Position numbers and translations under genes: made by a program. Shown here piece after piece: positions 1 through 11,832 of a stretch of 64,000 nt of DNA (position 1 is the stretch's first letter; the number at the start of each line of letters is the position of its first letter). Location: the NCBI GenBank assembly GCA_052174495.1, contig JBQMRR010000029.1:1-64000 (forward strand). The letters run 5' to 3'. The notes beneath the pieces were generated by a model. The model ran no database searches. It saw only the letters and a program-made list of their open reading frames with translations, and was not told the DNA's origin. The stretch is from Arsenophonus sp052174495. GTDB lineage: Bacteria; Pseudomonadota; Gammaproteobacteria; Enterobacterales; Enterobacteriaceae.

Positions 1-1400
1 TAACTACTTTCTACTCTGATGCTTCATAAATCTATTTGTCATACTTAAATTAAAGATTTTTATCAACATTGTTAAATAGGAGAAAATCTCATCAGTTGAT
101 TCCAGCTTTTATGAGAAAATAGAAGCAGCTCAGAAACCATTAAAAGAATTGTTTTCTTGAACCACAGTGCTTCATTTGTTAGTTTTATAGCCTCTCACTG
201 TCACAAAAGCTGATTCAATTAGATTCATCGTTCTTATTGACACCATCGTACTGAAATGATACAGAATGGTATCATTTCTTTTGATTATTCTCCAACACTC
301 TCATAGCTATAGAAATACTTATTCTAAGAATCTTTGCAATAAGACACCCAAACCTTTATTAAAAATATCATAGCTTCCTGTTATGTAGATCCAACGGTAT
401 TTCAGACTTAACTTTCGGTTGCTGCCTTTAAGGAGAATAATCTAGCATCAGTACTGTTTTGTTTACTTAAGAGCATTAATGCTAAATGTTTTCTAATATG
501 TTTACCATTATACTCTAAAACTAATGATGTTATTTCCCATAACAAGCCTGAGAGATTCGATTAAGTTCTGTGTTTGTAATTCATTCAGAAGTTAAGCCAA
601 ACTCGTTTTAACTTTCAATAACTATTAAAACGTAAGTTTGGTACTTCACTTACGGACTAGTAGCCCCATTAATTTAACTAGCAAGAAAAGCGGTAATTAA
701 TTTATCTAATAAAATGGCATCCATATACCATCATCGGAATGGCATCCATATACCATCATCGGCCAAAAAATAAACGTAGCGATATGATTAAGTCACGTAG
801 GCATCAACAATGCCTGTGTTCTTTAAGTCATTTCTATTTCAGTCTGTTTATGGCGATTGGTAAGAGAGGGGGGGGAGATTCACGTGATTTTTATTGAAAG
901 CCCCTTTAGAAGCTTCAAAATTATGATAGAGGGATCCCCTTTTACCCAATCTATGGTAGCAACTCTTTACTGCTTTTATAGGCTTCAGATAAGGCAGCAA
1001 TGAATTGTTGAATCATATTTCTGTGTCACTGCAATTTCCTCTGATCTTAGGTGCTTTAATCTCAACATCGCTAATAGTAAGTCTGTATTATTTGCTGTAG
1101 CAAATAACCGTTACGGATGATGCCATTTTTTAATTTACATCGATAAAAGACAGTGTTTGCATATTGTTCGTAGTCATAGTTTTGTGCTTATCCTTGGTAG
1201 TCGTGATTATAGCTTCTCTTGCCACTATTAGAGATAAGTTTACACAAGAGATAAGGGTAATCTGATTTTTTATGATACCTCTACATAGACTTCCATGGAA
1301 TATCATCCCAATTTTATTGAAATTATTAACGAAATAAATCGGTAGAGAATACGTCATCATCTCTAATACTCCATACACCAGAAATAAGGATCACTCCTAA
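1..1400 (-). mobile_element. IS256-family element, degenerate, cut by window edge
   Basis: Decayed IS256-family (Mutator-type) element on the minus strand. It aligns along its length with the copies at 20401, 23394 and 38090. The right-hand terminus is the transposase 5' side, ending in a decayed AGAAAT...ACTC repeat near 1381-1400. The first bases correspond to about 35 bases inside the other end, so the element begins just outside the window. The reading frame is destroyed. It lies against the 3' remains of gppA. Confidence 0.75.
713..762. repeat. Perfect tandem duplication, 25 bp x 2
   Basis: Two identical adjacent 25-base units (713-737 and 738-762), each beginning AATGGCATCC and ending CATCATCGG, inside the IS256 remnant. 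Exact identity in otherwise degenerate DNA suggests a recent slippage duplication. Confidence 0.9.
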
Positions 1401-3690
1401 AATCGGCTAGTTTAATTTTAGTAAAACTCCTATATAAAAAGCGTTTTTGTATAAGCATATAACTTACCATATCAAGATGACTGATGGATAATGGGCATGA
1501 TTCGTAGTATGCAGAGCGTTAATACTTAAACTAATTTATACAGAACACCAACATCATTCATTAATAGCTCATTAACTTGCTGATTGATTATCAGCATGAA
1601 AGATTTTATTTAATTGTGAATAAAAATGGTGTTAGATCATCACTCAATTAGTTTGTTTAATATGAACTTGAAACAATGCTAAAATAGCAAATATAATTTC
1701 ATGGATATTCTGTTTTGCAGGGTAGATTAAGCATATTATAATTAATCCTTCACGTAATGCTTCCCATCTAATATTAAATAATCTATTTTTAATTTTGTAA
1801 ATATGGTAATAAGGATAGTTAATCCCCACTGGAAAAACTAACGTATTTCAAGTATTGATCTTTTAATTTACAATTTTTCTAATTTTTCTATAGATGATCG
1901 ACACTTTTTCTTAAAATTATGATTTATCTAATGTTAAATTCATTTATGCATGATAGCAGTCACTAGTATTATTTTTAAATTGCCGGTATAAATTTTCTTA
2001 TATTGCTAAATAAGCTAACTTATAATAATTTTAATAAATCTTATGGTCTAGCAGTTTTAATTTTTGCAAAACTTCTTCGGTTTAGATTATGATTTTTAAA
2101 ATAAAACTCAAGCAAGGATAACGCATACTCATGTTAAGGTTAACATGTTAACTATGTTTAAATAGATACGTGTAATGATTTTAGTACTGGGGTGTAGCTG
2201 GCTACCACCACCGCCGATATTTATTACTAGTTGTTTATCTGAATTGCCAGTAGTAGATGTCAATCCTGGTAAATAACTTAAATTTTTTCTCCAATAAGAA
2301 TTCTGATGAGATGGTTAGAATATTTCTTATTCCTTAATAAAAAAGTCGGTATTCTTAACGAAACGAAGTATTTCTATACCAATAATTTGCACTTTTTTAG
2401 TTGGATAATATCTTATAAATACTCGAGAAAAAGATACAGTCATTGTCAAGCTACGATTTATGGCTTGTTGAGATAAGACTATATTAGCAAAAATTATCGG
2501 TAGAAATCTCTTATACTGTAAATAAAGATTTTCGCTTCATAGGTTTATATGAAAGCAAAACAGTCATGCAGATAAAGAGATTCTTTTCTCGCTCACTACC
2601 AACATAAAACTGAATTTCATTAGTTGGCTCGGCAACTATCTCTCTAGGATAATATCAATTCATGTATTGAATGACTTATTATACTTTATGCTACCTATAA
2701 TATTATTACAATGAATATAATATCTACTGGGGATATTTATTAAAGGTTACAGCGATATCATCGTAAATCTCCGATTGTAGGAAAATATTAATAATTTGAT
2801 TAAAGGTCATTTGGTGAAACTAGATTACAAGGATAAATAACTTAGTTATCTACAATGCATATTAAATAGCTTAACTTTACGGGGAGTCAGCGAAATAAAC
2901 AGGTATTAATTTAAAACAGTGTTTAGATGGGTACTGTTACTTTTCCTTGCTTCAGCGCAAACAAGTCAACATAAGTGTATAAGTAGTATTATTAAAGTAG
3001 AAAAATATTTTTTCTTGAATCCTTTGAAGAGAAAGGATATTTTTTCACATAGAAAAGCTAGAAATATAGGAAATAATGAGATTAAAGAAAAGAAGAATTG
3101 TTGATCTTAATCGCCTGAGCTGGATAGAGTTATATAAGCAATAAGAGATTTTTTAGAAAATTTAATGTAGAGTGTATATTATCTGTTTTATTGAGCCAAT
3201 CATCGATAAAAATCTATCTTTTTTGGATGGAGCTAAATGATAGAAAAAACCTTCTTAGTAAGTATAAAATTAATCAGAATCGCCTAATAAGATTGGTAAT
3301 CGGAGAGTTATTTAAAAAATTCTAAATTCAAAATGTGGAAATTATATTAGCTAATTAAAAGAATGACTAAATAAATTCCACCATCTAGTGTCGTTTTATT
3401 TACAAAATCATTTAGCCTGAAGAATATTGTTTAAAATTACAATAATTGAAATGCAGTCGTAGCTAAAAATTGCTCTGCGAGTAAAGCAATAATCTATGCT
3501 AACGTAGTCTGAGATAAACAATTATTTATATCAAGAACAACAAAGCTAGTCTGATTTTACGTTTAATGCGAATAAAGTCTGTACATAACTAGAAATTTCT
3601 TGTACTACTAGTATATAAATGCTGCTATAACCAAAATCGATTGCTTCATAAAAAATCAATGATTTTCAAATAATTTTTATTAGATAATAT
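1401..3690 (-). pseudogene. gppA: gppA (guanosine pentaphosphate phosphohydrolase), disrupted
   Basis: Remains of the exopolyphosphatase/pppGpp phosphatase GppA, which converts pppGpp to ppGpp. The N-terminal piece (about 3520-3690) reads AIDFGYSSIYILVVQEISS, like the family's IDLGSNSFHMLVV start. The gene resumes below 2495 with LSQQAINRSL, then RFVKNTDFFIKE, INIGGGGSQL (phosphate-binding VDIGGAS region) near 2200 and WEALREGLI near 1770. Several stops and frameshifts are present, and an IS1595-family element splits the gene. Its place next to rhlB and upstream of trxA matches E. coli order. The C-terminal end fades into the IS256 copy. Confidence 0.82.
2495..3518 (+). mobile_element. IS1595-family element, degenerate, inserted in gppA
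   Basis: About 1 kb element matching the copy at 33191 over its full length. Broken frames contain pieces of an IS1595-type transposase: a GIDLKTAFRWRH-like stretch near 2905-2930, KVEKYFFLNPLKRKD near 2995-3045 (the E-[ST]-FF-ES-F-KG region) and a DGA-like block near 3225. The 3' end has the shared GCTCTGCGAG...AAAGCAATAA terminus. Both flanks are gppA. Many stops; not mobile. Confidence 0.75.
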
Positions 3691-3769
3691 GTTTACGATT
3701 GTTGAGTGAATTATTCTGTTGGTTTTAGTTACCATTATTACAATGTTGTTCCGTTAGTATATGGACGAT

Positions 3770-4978
3770 AACGTGATTTTAGTGTAGGTAAATCTTATAA
3801 TAATGCCTCACTGTTATATTTGTTGACAGGGATCTGATGCTGAACTTGCTCTTCAATAGCAAATGTATTTAAAGAAAATCCTTCACAAGCAAGACTAATT
3901 GAATTCTATGCTCATCAGCATATACAGTACTACCAATACGATGAAAAATAATCTTGATAATCATTAAGCAGATCATAATTAAATAGATAAGTAATAGATG
4001 GGATATCTAAACCTCTGATAGCAACATCTATTGCAACTAGGATATAGAAATGTTCTTGAATGAACTGTTGAAGAATACGTAGTCGTTTTTTGTCCTATAT
4101 CGCCAATTAGTAAGCCAATGCGGATGACCGCGTCAGCAAAAAGATAAGCAAAAATATCTTCACAGCGATGTTTTAGTGTTAAAAAAGATTTTGCATTTTT
4201 CGTGCCAATCTTTTCGATTAACGTTTATAACAGATGCATTTTCTTCCTTAGAAGAAAAGAAAATTTCTTCTTTAATGTAAAAGACCAGTTTTTGAGGTTT
4301 TACTTTAATATATTGGGGGAGATTAATTCATTTGTTTAAATGCCAGTTTTTAAATACGATAAAAAATTTTGCGGAAAACAGTAATTTAAGCGTTGAGTGG
4401 CAGGGAGGCATTTAGTAAAATAATCAACAAATATATTTAATAAAACTAATATGATACATACGATTAGCCTTATCAAGTGCTAAGCATTTAGATAAGACCT
4501 AAATAAATAAAATCTTGTCTAGTATAAATTAATTAAGCGTTCTATTGTAGCGATAGGGGTATTTACTTCTGTCTGGAGTAAAATGTAGCTGTTCATTATT
4601 CCATCACCACCATAAGTTAAACTTATTTCTAAGCCTATTAGAACAGTTAATTCTTTTGTATCGGCATATATCTGAACCAGTAATTCCGGATGTAGAAGCC
4701 ATAATTAGCGCTCTGGATTGATTAACTTGATACTCTAATATTAGAGGTATTAGTAAATAATAAAATATTGGGGTAAGAAAAGCTAATATTTTTACTCGTT
4801 CCTGTTTATTCCTGTTCAGCAACATTATGGACTTTAATATAGTAAAAGGCAATATTAACGTTTGTATCGGTGTGTAGTTATAAAAATTATTTTTAATAAT
4901 GGATTCACAATAACATTATGGTGTAAAGCAAAATCTATGAATTTATTTTCTGTAAAATGTGTTTCATTTATAATGTAT
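3770..4978 (-). pseudogene. rhlB: rhlB (DEAD-box RNA helicase), degenerate
   Basis: Decayed RhlB, the RNA-degradosome helicase. From its 5' end it reads THFTENKFIDFALHHNV, then FLTPIFYYLL...YQVNQSRALIMAST near 4690-4800 (motif Ia region), LVAIDVAIRGLDIP near 4000-4040 and NYDLLNDYQDYFHRIGST near 3930 (motif VI HRIGRTGR, now changed). The start is frameshifted and several further stops are present. It is divergent from trxA as in E. coli. Identity is firm; loss of function is clear. Confidence 0.88.
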
Positions 4979-5093
4979 CAAAATATTAGTTAAGGTTGTC
5001 TTATGAAAGAAGATTGTTTGAAATAAAGTAAACATAGTTAAATTAATATTAGTTTAAAACAACATAAAATGTTTATATTTAGGAGTATCCGCA

Positions 5094-5429
5094 ATGAGCG
5101 ATAAAGTCATACATCTATCTGATGGAGATTTTAATACAAAAATCCTAGAAGCAGTAAAGCCAGTATTGGTTGATTTTTGGGCAGAATGGTGTGGCCCTTG
5201 TAAAATGATTATTCCTATTTTAGACGAAATTGCTGATGAATGTGCAGATAAATTGATCATTGGAAAATTAAATGTTGACGATAATCCTGTAACAACAACT
5301 AAATATGGTGTTCGTAGCATTCCTACTTTAGTACTTTTTAAAGACGGTGAGATGCTTAATAAGCAAATTGGTCTTTTATCTAAAACTCAATTAAAAGAAT
5401 TTTTAGACAAAAACATTAAGTTTTTATAA
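5094..5429 (+). CDS. trxA: Thioredoxin 1
   Basis: Complete 111-residue thioredoxin, slightly longer than the usual 108-109. It is the cytoplasmic dithiol reductant that keeps ribonucleotide reductase, PAPS reductase and methionine sulfoxide reductases reduced, and is itself reduced by thioredoxin reductase. The active site is WCGPC with Cys33 and Cys36, followed by the typical KMIIPILDEIA helix. The cis-proline loop RSIPTLVLFKDGE is present. The start ATG has an AGGAG sequence about 7 bases upstream. It sits between dead rhlB and intact rho, the E. coli arrangement. An inverted repeat lies shortly after the stop, but its loop is too long to call a terminator. Confidence 0.98.
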   Translation: MSDKVIHLSDGDFNTKILEAVKPVLVDFWAEWCGPCKMIIPILDEIADECADKLIIGKLNVDDNPVTTTKYGVRSIPTLVLFKDGEMLNKQIGLLSKTQLKEFLDKNIKFL

Positions 5430-5975
5430 AATGTTAACAACAGACGTTTTTAATCTAGTCCAAAAATTTTTTTAATTTGCTATTAGACGTCTGCTTCAAA
5501 GTATGATAATGTTAGCGCCACTACTTAATAAGTCTGGTATACACGTTTTTATCTTAAATGTGTATATATTGAATATGTTATTGTATAGACATATTTCTTA
5601 TCTCTGGATAATTTCTATCCTAGAATGGTTAAAATTCCATTGACTCTCATAGAAATAATTCTTTTAGACAGATATGTTCCATTTATTATTTACTTGGTGC
5701 CGTTGTGTAGGGCCTAAGAAGTATAAAGTAAGATTTTCATCATCTTTTAGAAGATGATTATAGTCTTATTCTGTCTTTACTGTATAAAGAGCATTATCTA
5801 AGGTAGTGGATTAACAAATTGCTACAACTATATGAATTTGTATCTAATAATACTCATATCTTCATTAAGAATCGTTAATATTTTGTATTGTTATTTAAAT
5901 AAGCAATTAAGGATTATTATACTATTTATTAGTTATAGTTCAAAAATATATCCCCGAGTTTAAGAACCCACCATT
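5430..5975. other. trxA-rho intergenic region
   Basis: About 545 bases without a recognisable gene. In E. coli the rho leader, where Rho autoregulates its own transcription, lies here. No leader peptide, clear promoter or stable hairpin can be defended by eye. Any rho promoter and leader must lie in this stretch because trxA may end its transcript upstream. Confidence 0.5.
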
Positions 5976-7235
5976 ATGAATCTTACTGAATTAAAAAATA
6001 CGCCGGTATCAGAATTGATCACTCTTGGCGAAAGTATGGGGCTAGAGAACCTAGCTCGTATGAGAAAGCAGGATATTATTTTCTCGATTTTGAAGCAACA
6101 TGCGAAAAGTGGAGAAGATATTTTTGGTGATGGCGTGCTAGAAATTTTGCAGGATGGATTTGGATTCCTTCGTTCTGCAGATAGCTCTTATCTAGCAGGT
6201 CCTGACGATATTTATGTTTCTCCTAGTCAGATTCGTCGTTTTAATTTACGAACAGGAGATACCATATCAGGAAAAATTCGACCTCCAAAAGAGGGAGAAC
6301 GCTATTTTGCCTTACTAAAAGTTAATGAAGTTAATTTTGATAAACCTGAAAACGCCCGTAGCAAAATCCTTTTTGAAAACCTGACACCGCTACATGCTAA
6401 TAATCGTCTACGTATGGAGCGTGGCAATGGATCAACAGAAGATTTAACCGCTCGCGTTTTAGATTTAGCTTCACCTATTGGGCGTGGTCAACGTGGTTTA
6501 ATTGTTGCTCCACCAAAAGCAGGTAAAACCATGTTATTACAAAATATTGCAGCTAATATTGCTAATAACTATCCAGATTGTGTTTTAAGAGTCTTATTAA
6601 TTGATGAGCGACCGGAAGAAGTAACTGAAATGCAACGTCTAGTTAAAGGTGAGGTCATTGCATCAACCTTTGATGAACCTGCATCTCGTCATGTTCAGGT
6701 TGCTGAAATGGTAATAGAAAAAGCTAAGCGTTTAGTTGAACATAAAAAAGATGTTATTATTCTTTTAGATTCAATTACGCGTCTTGCTCGTGCTTACAAC
6801 GCAGTAGTTCCTTCCTCTGGAAAAGTATTAACAGGTGGAGTGGATGCAAATGCTTTACACCGTCCTAAACGTTTTTTTGGTGCTGCACGTAATGTAGAAG
6901 AAGGTGGAAGCTTAACGATAATTGCTACAGCATTAGTTGATACTGGTTCTAAAATGGATGAAGTGATCTACGAAGAATTTAAAGGCACCGGAAATATGGA
7001 GTTACATTTGTCGCGGAAAATAGCGGAAAAACGTGTTTTTCCGGCGATTGATTATAATCGTTCCGGTACTCGTAAAGAAGAATTATTATCCTTACCGGAT
7101 GAGTTACAGAAGATGTGGATATTACGCAAAATTATTCATCCTATGGGTGAAATTGATGCAATGGAATTTTTAATTAATAAATTAGCAATAACGAAGACAA
7201 ATGATGAATTTTTCGATTTTATGAAGCGTTCTTAA
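5976..7235 (+). CDS. rho: Transcription termination factor Rho
   Basis: Complete 419-residue hexameric RNA-dependent ATPase that terminates transcription and releases RNA polymerase; same length as E. coli Rho and nearly identical. The N-terminal helical and cold-shock RNA-binding domain covers about residues 1-130 (DGFGFLRS, YVSPSQIRRF). The ATPase core carries the Walker A motif APPKAGKT near residues 176-185, Walker B VIILLDS and the Q-loop region VVPSSGKVLTGGVDANALHRPKR. The stop lies after FDFMKRS, the usual C-terminus. No strong Shine-Dalgarno is visible before the ATG. Its strict conservation beside 15 kb of ruined DNA shows continued selection. Confidence 0.99.
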   Translation: MNLTELKNTPVSELITLGESMGLENLARMRKQDIIFSILKQHAKSGEDIFGDGVLEILQDGFGFLRSADSSYLAGPDDIYVSPSQIRRFNLRTGDTISGKIRPPKEGERYFALLKVNEVNFDKPENARSKILFENLTPLHANNRLRMERGNGSTEDLTARVLDLASPIGRGQRGLIVAPPKAGKTMLLQNIAANIANNYPDCVLRVLLIDERPEEVTEMQRLVKGEVIASTFDEPASRHVQVAEMVIEKAKRLVEHKKDVIILLDSITRLARAYNAVVPSSGKVLTGGVDANALHRPKRFFGAARNVEEGGSLTIIATALVDTGSKMDEVIYEEFKGTGNMELHLSRKIAEKRVFPAIDYNRSGTRKEELLSLPDELQKMWILRKIIHPMGEIDAMEFLINKLAITKTNDEFFDFMKRS

Positions 7236-7429
7236 AGTTCTCATTGTTTAATGATTAACTGAAAAGTGCCATCATGTGCCGCTTTATTTTATTTTTATAA
7301 TTATCTAATAATATCTATTTTGATAGAGATTTTGTTTATTAATAAGCGATGCGAAATGATAGAAGTATTTTGTTATTCTTATAATTACATATACACTAAC
7401 TTAAAGCACACTTATAGTCTGTCTATGGA

Positions 7430-8480
7430 AATGGACGTAGTGGATGATTTATAAAATTATAAGATACCAAATATTGGCACATAGTAAATTTATTAATCAA
7501 CGTTTTTTATTTTTTATAATTTCATATTCTTTGCAAGATAATATAAAGAACTTTGGTTTAGTAAATGAATTTAATTACCGAAAAACACTAGGGAGAAATT
7601 CCTCTTAAATGGTAGCATTATGGTTTTTTTAGTATTGAATTAGCATTTATGATTTATACCTAAATTTATTCAACATAAATAGTTGTATTTGATTTATACT
7701 CAAATTTTAATATTTATTGGAGTATTAGATGATCGCTTTGATATTAGTATTAAAGTTAAAGCAACTGTTTAATCGATTGTTGTGGTAGTCATGATTTATT
7801 TTGCCGATCTAACAATTAGATAACTTAGGTTATGTTTTAGATTAATGGTAAGTAATATTAGAGAATTTAAGTTATTTTAGTAACGTTATTTGCTGTTTGT
7901 GGCAAAGTCAATGCTTTTAACATAATTGATGGTATTTGATGGTCAGTTTAGTGATCTTTATTATGTTTCTTTCCATTATTAGGGATTTTGCTTTATCAAA
8001 ATAGCAATATGGTATTAGCTTTTTAGTGTTTTTCTGTTATTGCTACTATTCTTCCTTATATATTATTGAATTTAAGTTTATTTGGAAAATATTATAAAGT
8101 AATTATGGAAATGTGCTGCATCATTAATTAGTTTTACTATTCTTTAGTTGTTGTTGATATCGATACAAAATAAGAAATTTTCAATTAAATTAGTGACTAT
8201 CTTTTGAATTATTGTTATTCATAATTTTATTATGCTTTCAGATTTTTATTTCATGTTAGATTTTATCTTGATGATTTTGATAGTAGTTATTTTTAGAAAT
8301 AATAGGTATGTTCGCTAAACGTTCAAGTTTTATTGCTGAATGGTGTGATGTTAGAATTATTTTTTTACATTTGCTATTCTATGGATATTGTATTAGATCT
8401 GCTTGAAAAGTGGCACGTTTTGAAAAACGTGTTAAACCTCGAATGCAATGTATAAAAAAATAAATAGTATAAAAAAATAA
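7430..8480 (+). pseudogene. wecA: wecA/rfe (undecaprenyl-P GlcNAc-1-P transferase), degenerate
   Basis: First gene of the ECA cluster, for the integral membrane enzyme that starts lipid-linked ECA synthesis. The block GVLDDRFDISIKVKATV near 7720 matches the catalytic Asp-Asp region (GALDDRFDISVKIRAT). Upstream, FGLVNEFNYRKTLGR matches LVDKPNFRKRHQG. Near 8395 the C-terminal ICLKSGTF is recognisable. Numerous stops break the frame. Synteny after rho supports the call. Confidence 0.85.
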
Positions 8481-8483
8481 ATA
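8450..8483. repeat. Tandem 17-bp direct repeat
   Basis: Two identical units GTATAAAAAAATAAATA placed head to tail at the wecA 3' end. A-run slippage in decaying DNA is the likely origin. Confidence 0.85.
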
Positions 8484-8504
8484 ACAGAAATGTTTAAAAG
8501 AGTT

Positions 8505-9520
8505 TCATGTTAATAACAAAGTTAGAAACGTAACTTAAACTTAATTCTCACTCTCAATTTATTGAGCATGGATTAGATATTAAAAGTTTATTTAGCGCGC
8601 TATGATGGGAGTAAAGATGGATTATCTTTTAGCATCTATTTTATATAGCTGTTGTATTGATCATTTCTTAGATGATACCGTAAAAATGGTATAGTGTAAT
8701 GCTGTTATTGATTTACTGCAGTTAATAATTTAAGGGAGGATATTATTCCCAACAAAAATTTTTGCGAAATTTGAATTTGCATATTAATGAAACATAAGAT
8801 AATCAATTGGGAATGATTTAAAATCAGGTTTATTAAGAATTTACTACTTAAATGGACTCTTTAAGGCGCCCGGTAAAAATTTTTGTTAAATAGTAATTAC
8901 TATCAAACATATATGGAAGGAAATCTTAAGGATTATTCTGCATTACTTGATGAATTAATTGATAATATTCAATTAAAAATGATAATAAGATAGTTAATGG
9001 TGATGTTAAATTAATTATTAAAACGTCTTCTGTGATGCAAGCCAATTATTACGTGAATATATTTCTTTTGCTAAAAGAAAGCTAGTTTTAATGTTAATGA
9101 ACAGATTAAATACGTTTAGGGAAAAGCAAAAGAATAGTCTTTAAAAGCATTAATTAAATGTTAGGAAATGCTGCAAATATAAATTATGAATGACGTTTAC
9201 ATTAAACTACAGCAATCGCTGAAAATTACAAAAACAAAGGTGTTTCATATATCAAAATTGATGTACCTATCGATTAACTACATGATTTAGAAAAAATTCT
9301 ATCAGATACTTCCTTATTACAAGTAAAAATTAAAATATTATAGGAAACAGAGTTTAATTATGATAAGATCATAATCAAAATATAGCGATGTTAATATTAA
9401 ATCTCGAATCGATCTCGAGAATAATTTTAAACATTATCAATGGTTAAACATCAGAAGATCCCGTTAAACAGGATAGCTGTCGTTGAGGATTAATGATGGT
9501 TATTTTTGATTGATTGATAT
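8505..9520 (+). pseudogene. wzzE: wzzE (ECA chain-length regulator), degenerate
   Basis: Remains of the polysaccharide co-polymerase that sets ECA chain length. Recognisable pieces are SALLDELIDNIQ near 8938 (family: ALLDEMINNIQF), a stretch after it matching the NDSVKLI region, and TSEDPVKQDSCR near 9450, matching the conserved EEPVKRDSPRR before the second membrane segment. Stops and frameshifts occur throughout. Order between wecA and wecB is as in E. coli. Confidence 0.8.
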
Positions 9521-9661
9521 CCTAAGTGGCATAGACATAACTTTGGTAATACGCAATATCTATTTATTTACTAAATAGATAGTAATAGAGGACTTTAACA
9601 AATTATCAATATATTGAAAATAAAATTAATATTAATAATATATTTTATACTAAAAAATTAA

Positions 9662-10812
9662 CATAAAAACTCACAATAAAGTAATTGACTGTCTGTAGTG
9701 CTTATCCTGAAGACATAAAAATGATTTAGCTAGCGTATTCTTTGATACACGATAAGGTTTTTAATCGAAAGTTCAAATAACTGAACAATATAGAGTAGTT
9801 ATTGGTCAGGTATTGAACTTTTTTGAGACCATACCTGATTATGATTTAGATATTATGATACCGGGACAAGATTTAATCAAATATTACTGTTGTATGTATT
9901 TTTGAAGAAATCAAATTAACATTTTATGTTTTAAATCAGATGCAGTATTAATTCATGGTGATATAGTAAGGATGATGGCAACCACCTGACTGTTTTTTAT
10001 TAGTGTAATTCTGGTTGATTATGTTGAAGCAGGATTGCGTACCGATAAATTGCATTATTCTTGGATAGAAGGGGAATATCGCAAATTACCAGTTATCTGG
10101 TAATGAATTATGTTCACCTATCGAATTATTCACAAAAAATTTATAGTATCAATCCCACCCCCTTCTCATCGTATTTTGTTACTGGGAATATCGTAACAGG
10201 ATGTATTGCCCTGAGTGCATAATAAAGTTATGCATGTTGCCACAATACGAGCAAGCCTTTTGCTGTCCAAAATATTTTTCTTAGCCAAAAATAAAAAATG
10301 CTGTCAATTATAGGATATTGATAAGAAAGTTTTAGTAGTGAGTTTAAATATATTTTCATATATCAGCTAAAATTGGTAAAATCATACTGATATTTAAATT
10401 ATCTATTTTGTTCATCTTAATTCAATTCTAAGTTCAGCGAACCAGTTTAAAGATATATTGCAGAGTATTAATAATATAATCCTAATTGGATCCATGGGAT
10501 TATTTACCTTTTATTCATTTAAAGAATACCGCTTATTTTATCCTGACGGATTTTAGGTGGTATTTAAGAAAAAACGTAACTTAAGGCAAGCTGATGTTGG
10601 TAATGTTTCGATATTACTGAGCTACCTGAAGTAGTTGAAGCTAGTAAGATATGTTTAGTGGGTACACAAACAGAAAAATTATTTAAACGGTAATATAATT
10701 ACTAACATATGAGTATGTTACAAAAAATAACCCAGGATCATAATTTTATGGTGATGGTAAAGCTTGCCATCAAATGCTTAAAGCATTAAAAAACAAATTA
10801 GGTGATATTATG
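9662..10812 (+). pseudogene. wecB: wecB (UDP-GlcNAc 2-epimerase), degenerate
   Basis: Dead WecB, which makes UDP-ManNAc for ECA. IPDYDLDIMIPGQDLIK near 9831 matches the family's VPDYDLNIMQPGQGL. VEAGLRTDKL near 10030 matches GHVEAGLRTGDL. The C-terminal YGDGKACHQMLKALKNK closes the gene near 10800. There are many in-frame stops and frame changes. It overlaps the wecC start relic. Confidence 0.88.
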
Positions 10813-11832
10813 TGCTTTAAAACTATTCCTGTTATTATTAATTTAGATTAAAATTAGATTTTACTAACCACTCCTGCTTTTTCTGCTCAGCAAAAAAAGT
10901 TAATTGAGGGGGGTTGTGATGTTAATCAACATGCTGTTGATACAATTAATTAAGATACAATTCAATAACATTGAACTAGATTTAGATAAAAAATAAAAAT
11001 AGGCTATATAAGTTGACTATTTAAAAGTGCTCACTACACCTCAAAAGGCAGATATATTTTAAATTGCGGTCTTCAGCATTTAAAGGCGATCAAAGCCTGA
11101 TTCTCTCATAATATGAGAAAATCAGAATTAATAGCACAATTTTGAAAGAAGTAATTTAATTATTCTAGAGTCTATTTTACTGCCTGGAGTAACTAAGAAA
11201 ATTGCACAACAATTAGCAGCTATACGAACTAATCTGATATTTCCACAGCAATAGTGTGGAAATTTTAATATTAAAAGTGCTTATTGTCTTTAACGGTTTT
11301 TATTAGGCAGCATCATGCTTGAGTTGATTAAATATATTCGGTTATTGCTGATATAATGATGAAATTATCTTAGAAAGTCAAGCTATAATATAGCATTTTA
11401 TTTATCAGTAAAAGTATGATTACTAAGTTCAAGACGGCTGAAATATATGAATTTATAATAAGTTAATTTAGGTTGCTATCAGGTTAAGATAGCATTAGTC
11501 GGTTATTTAACCAATACAGATAAGCGAGCAATAAAATTAAAATTACGTATTTCGCTCTTGCTTTTAAACTAGATAGTGATACTTTACGAGAAAGTATCAC
11601 TATATAAATAATTGAAATGATTGTTGATTGGTATATTAATATCAATCATGTAGCAGAACCTAATATTAATTAATTGCCAAAGGCACTAAAATGTCTTTGG
11701 CAATTGGGTCTCTACTGTGATAGTTGCTAATGCAGATATTATTTTGTATTGGTATAATATAAATAATTTAAGGTGATTAAGACTAAATAAATTCGATAAA
11801 ATGGGTAGTTAATGCTAAAGAAGTATGGCGTT
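10810..11832 (+). pseudogene. wecC: wecC (UDP-ManNAc dehydrogenase), degenerate and shortened
   Basis: Remains of the dehydrogenase converting UDP-ManNAc to UDP-ManNAcA. DVNQHAVDTIN near 10918-10950 is identical in pattern to the coenzyme-binding region (DINQHAVDTIN). The end matches the family tail (ALATADVLVMLVDHSQFKVING) as CRYYFVLV and KVIKT pieces near 11740-11790. The span is about 240 bases short of a normal wecC, so deletions have occurred as well as stops. Confidence 0.82.

Noticed and set aside
5054..5320. Minus-strand open frame of 88 codons over trxA
   Set aside because: Antisense shadow of the intact thioredoxin gene; no family features.
5441..5493. Inverted repeat CAGACGT...ACGTCTG after trxA as a terminator
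   Set aside because: The loop is about 39 bases and no T tract follows the second arm.
7266..7454. Small 62-codon gene after rho
   Set aside because: No ribosome site or family match; it runs into the wecA relic start and is likely chance.
8412..8429. Palindrome CACGTTTTGAAAAACGTG near the wecA 3' end
   Set aside because: Looks like an operator, but it falls within wecA relic sequence and has no gene to control.
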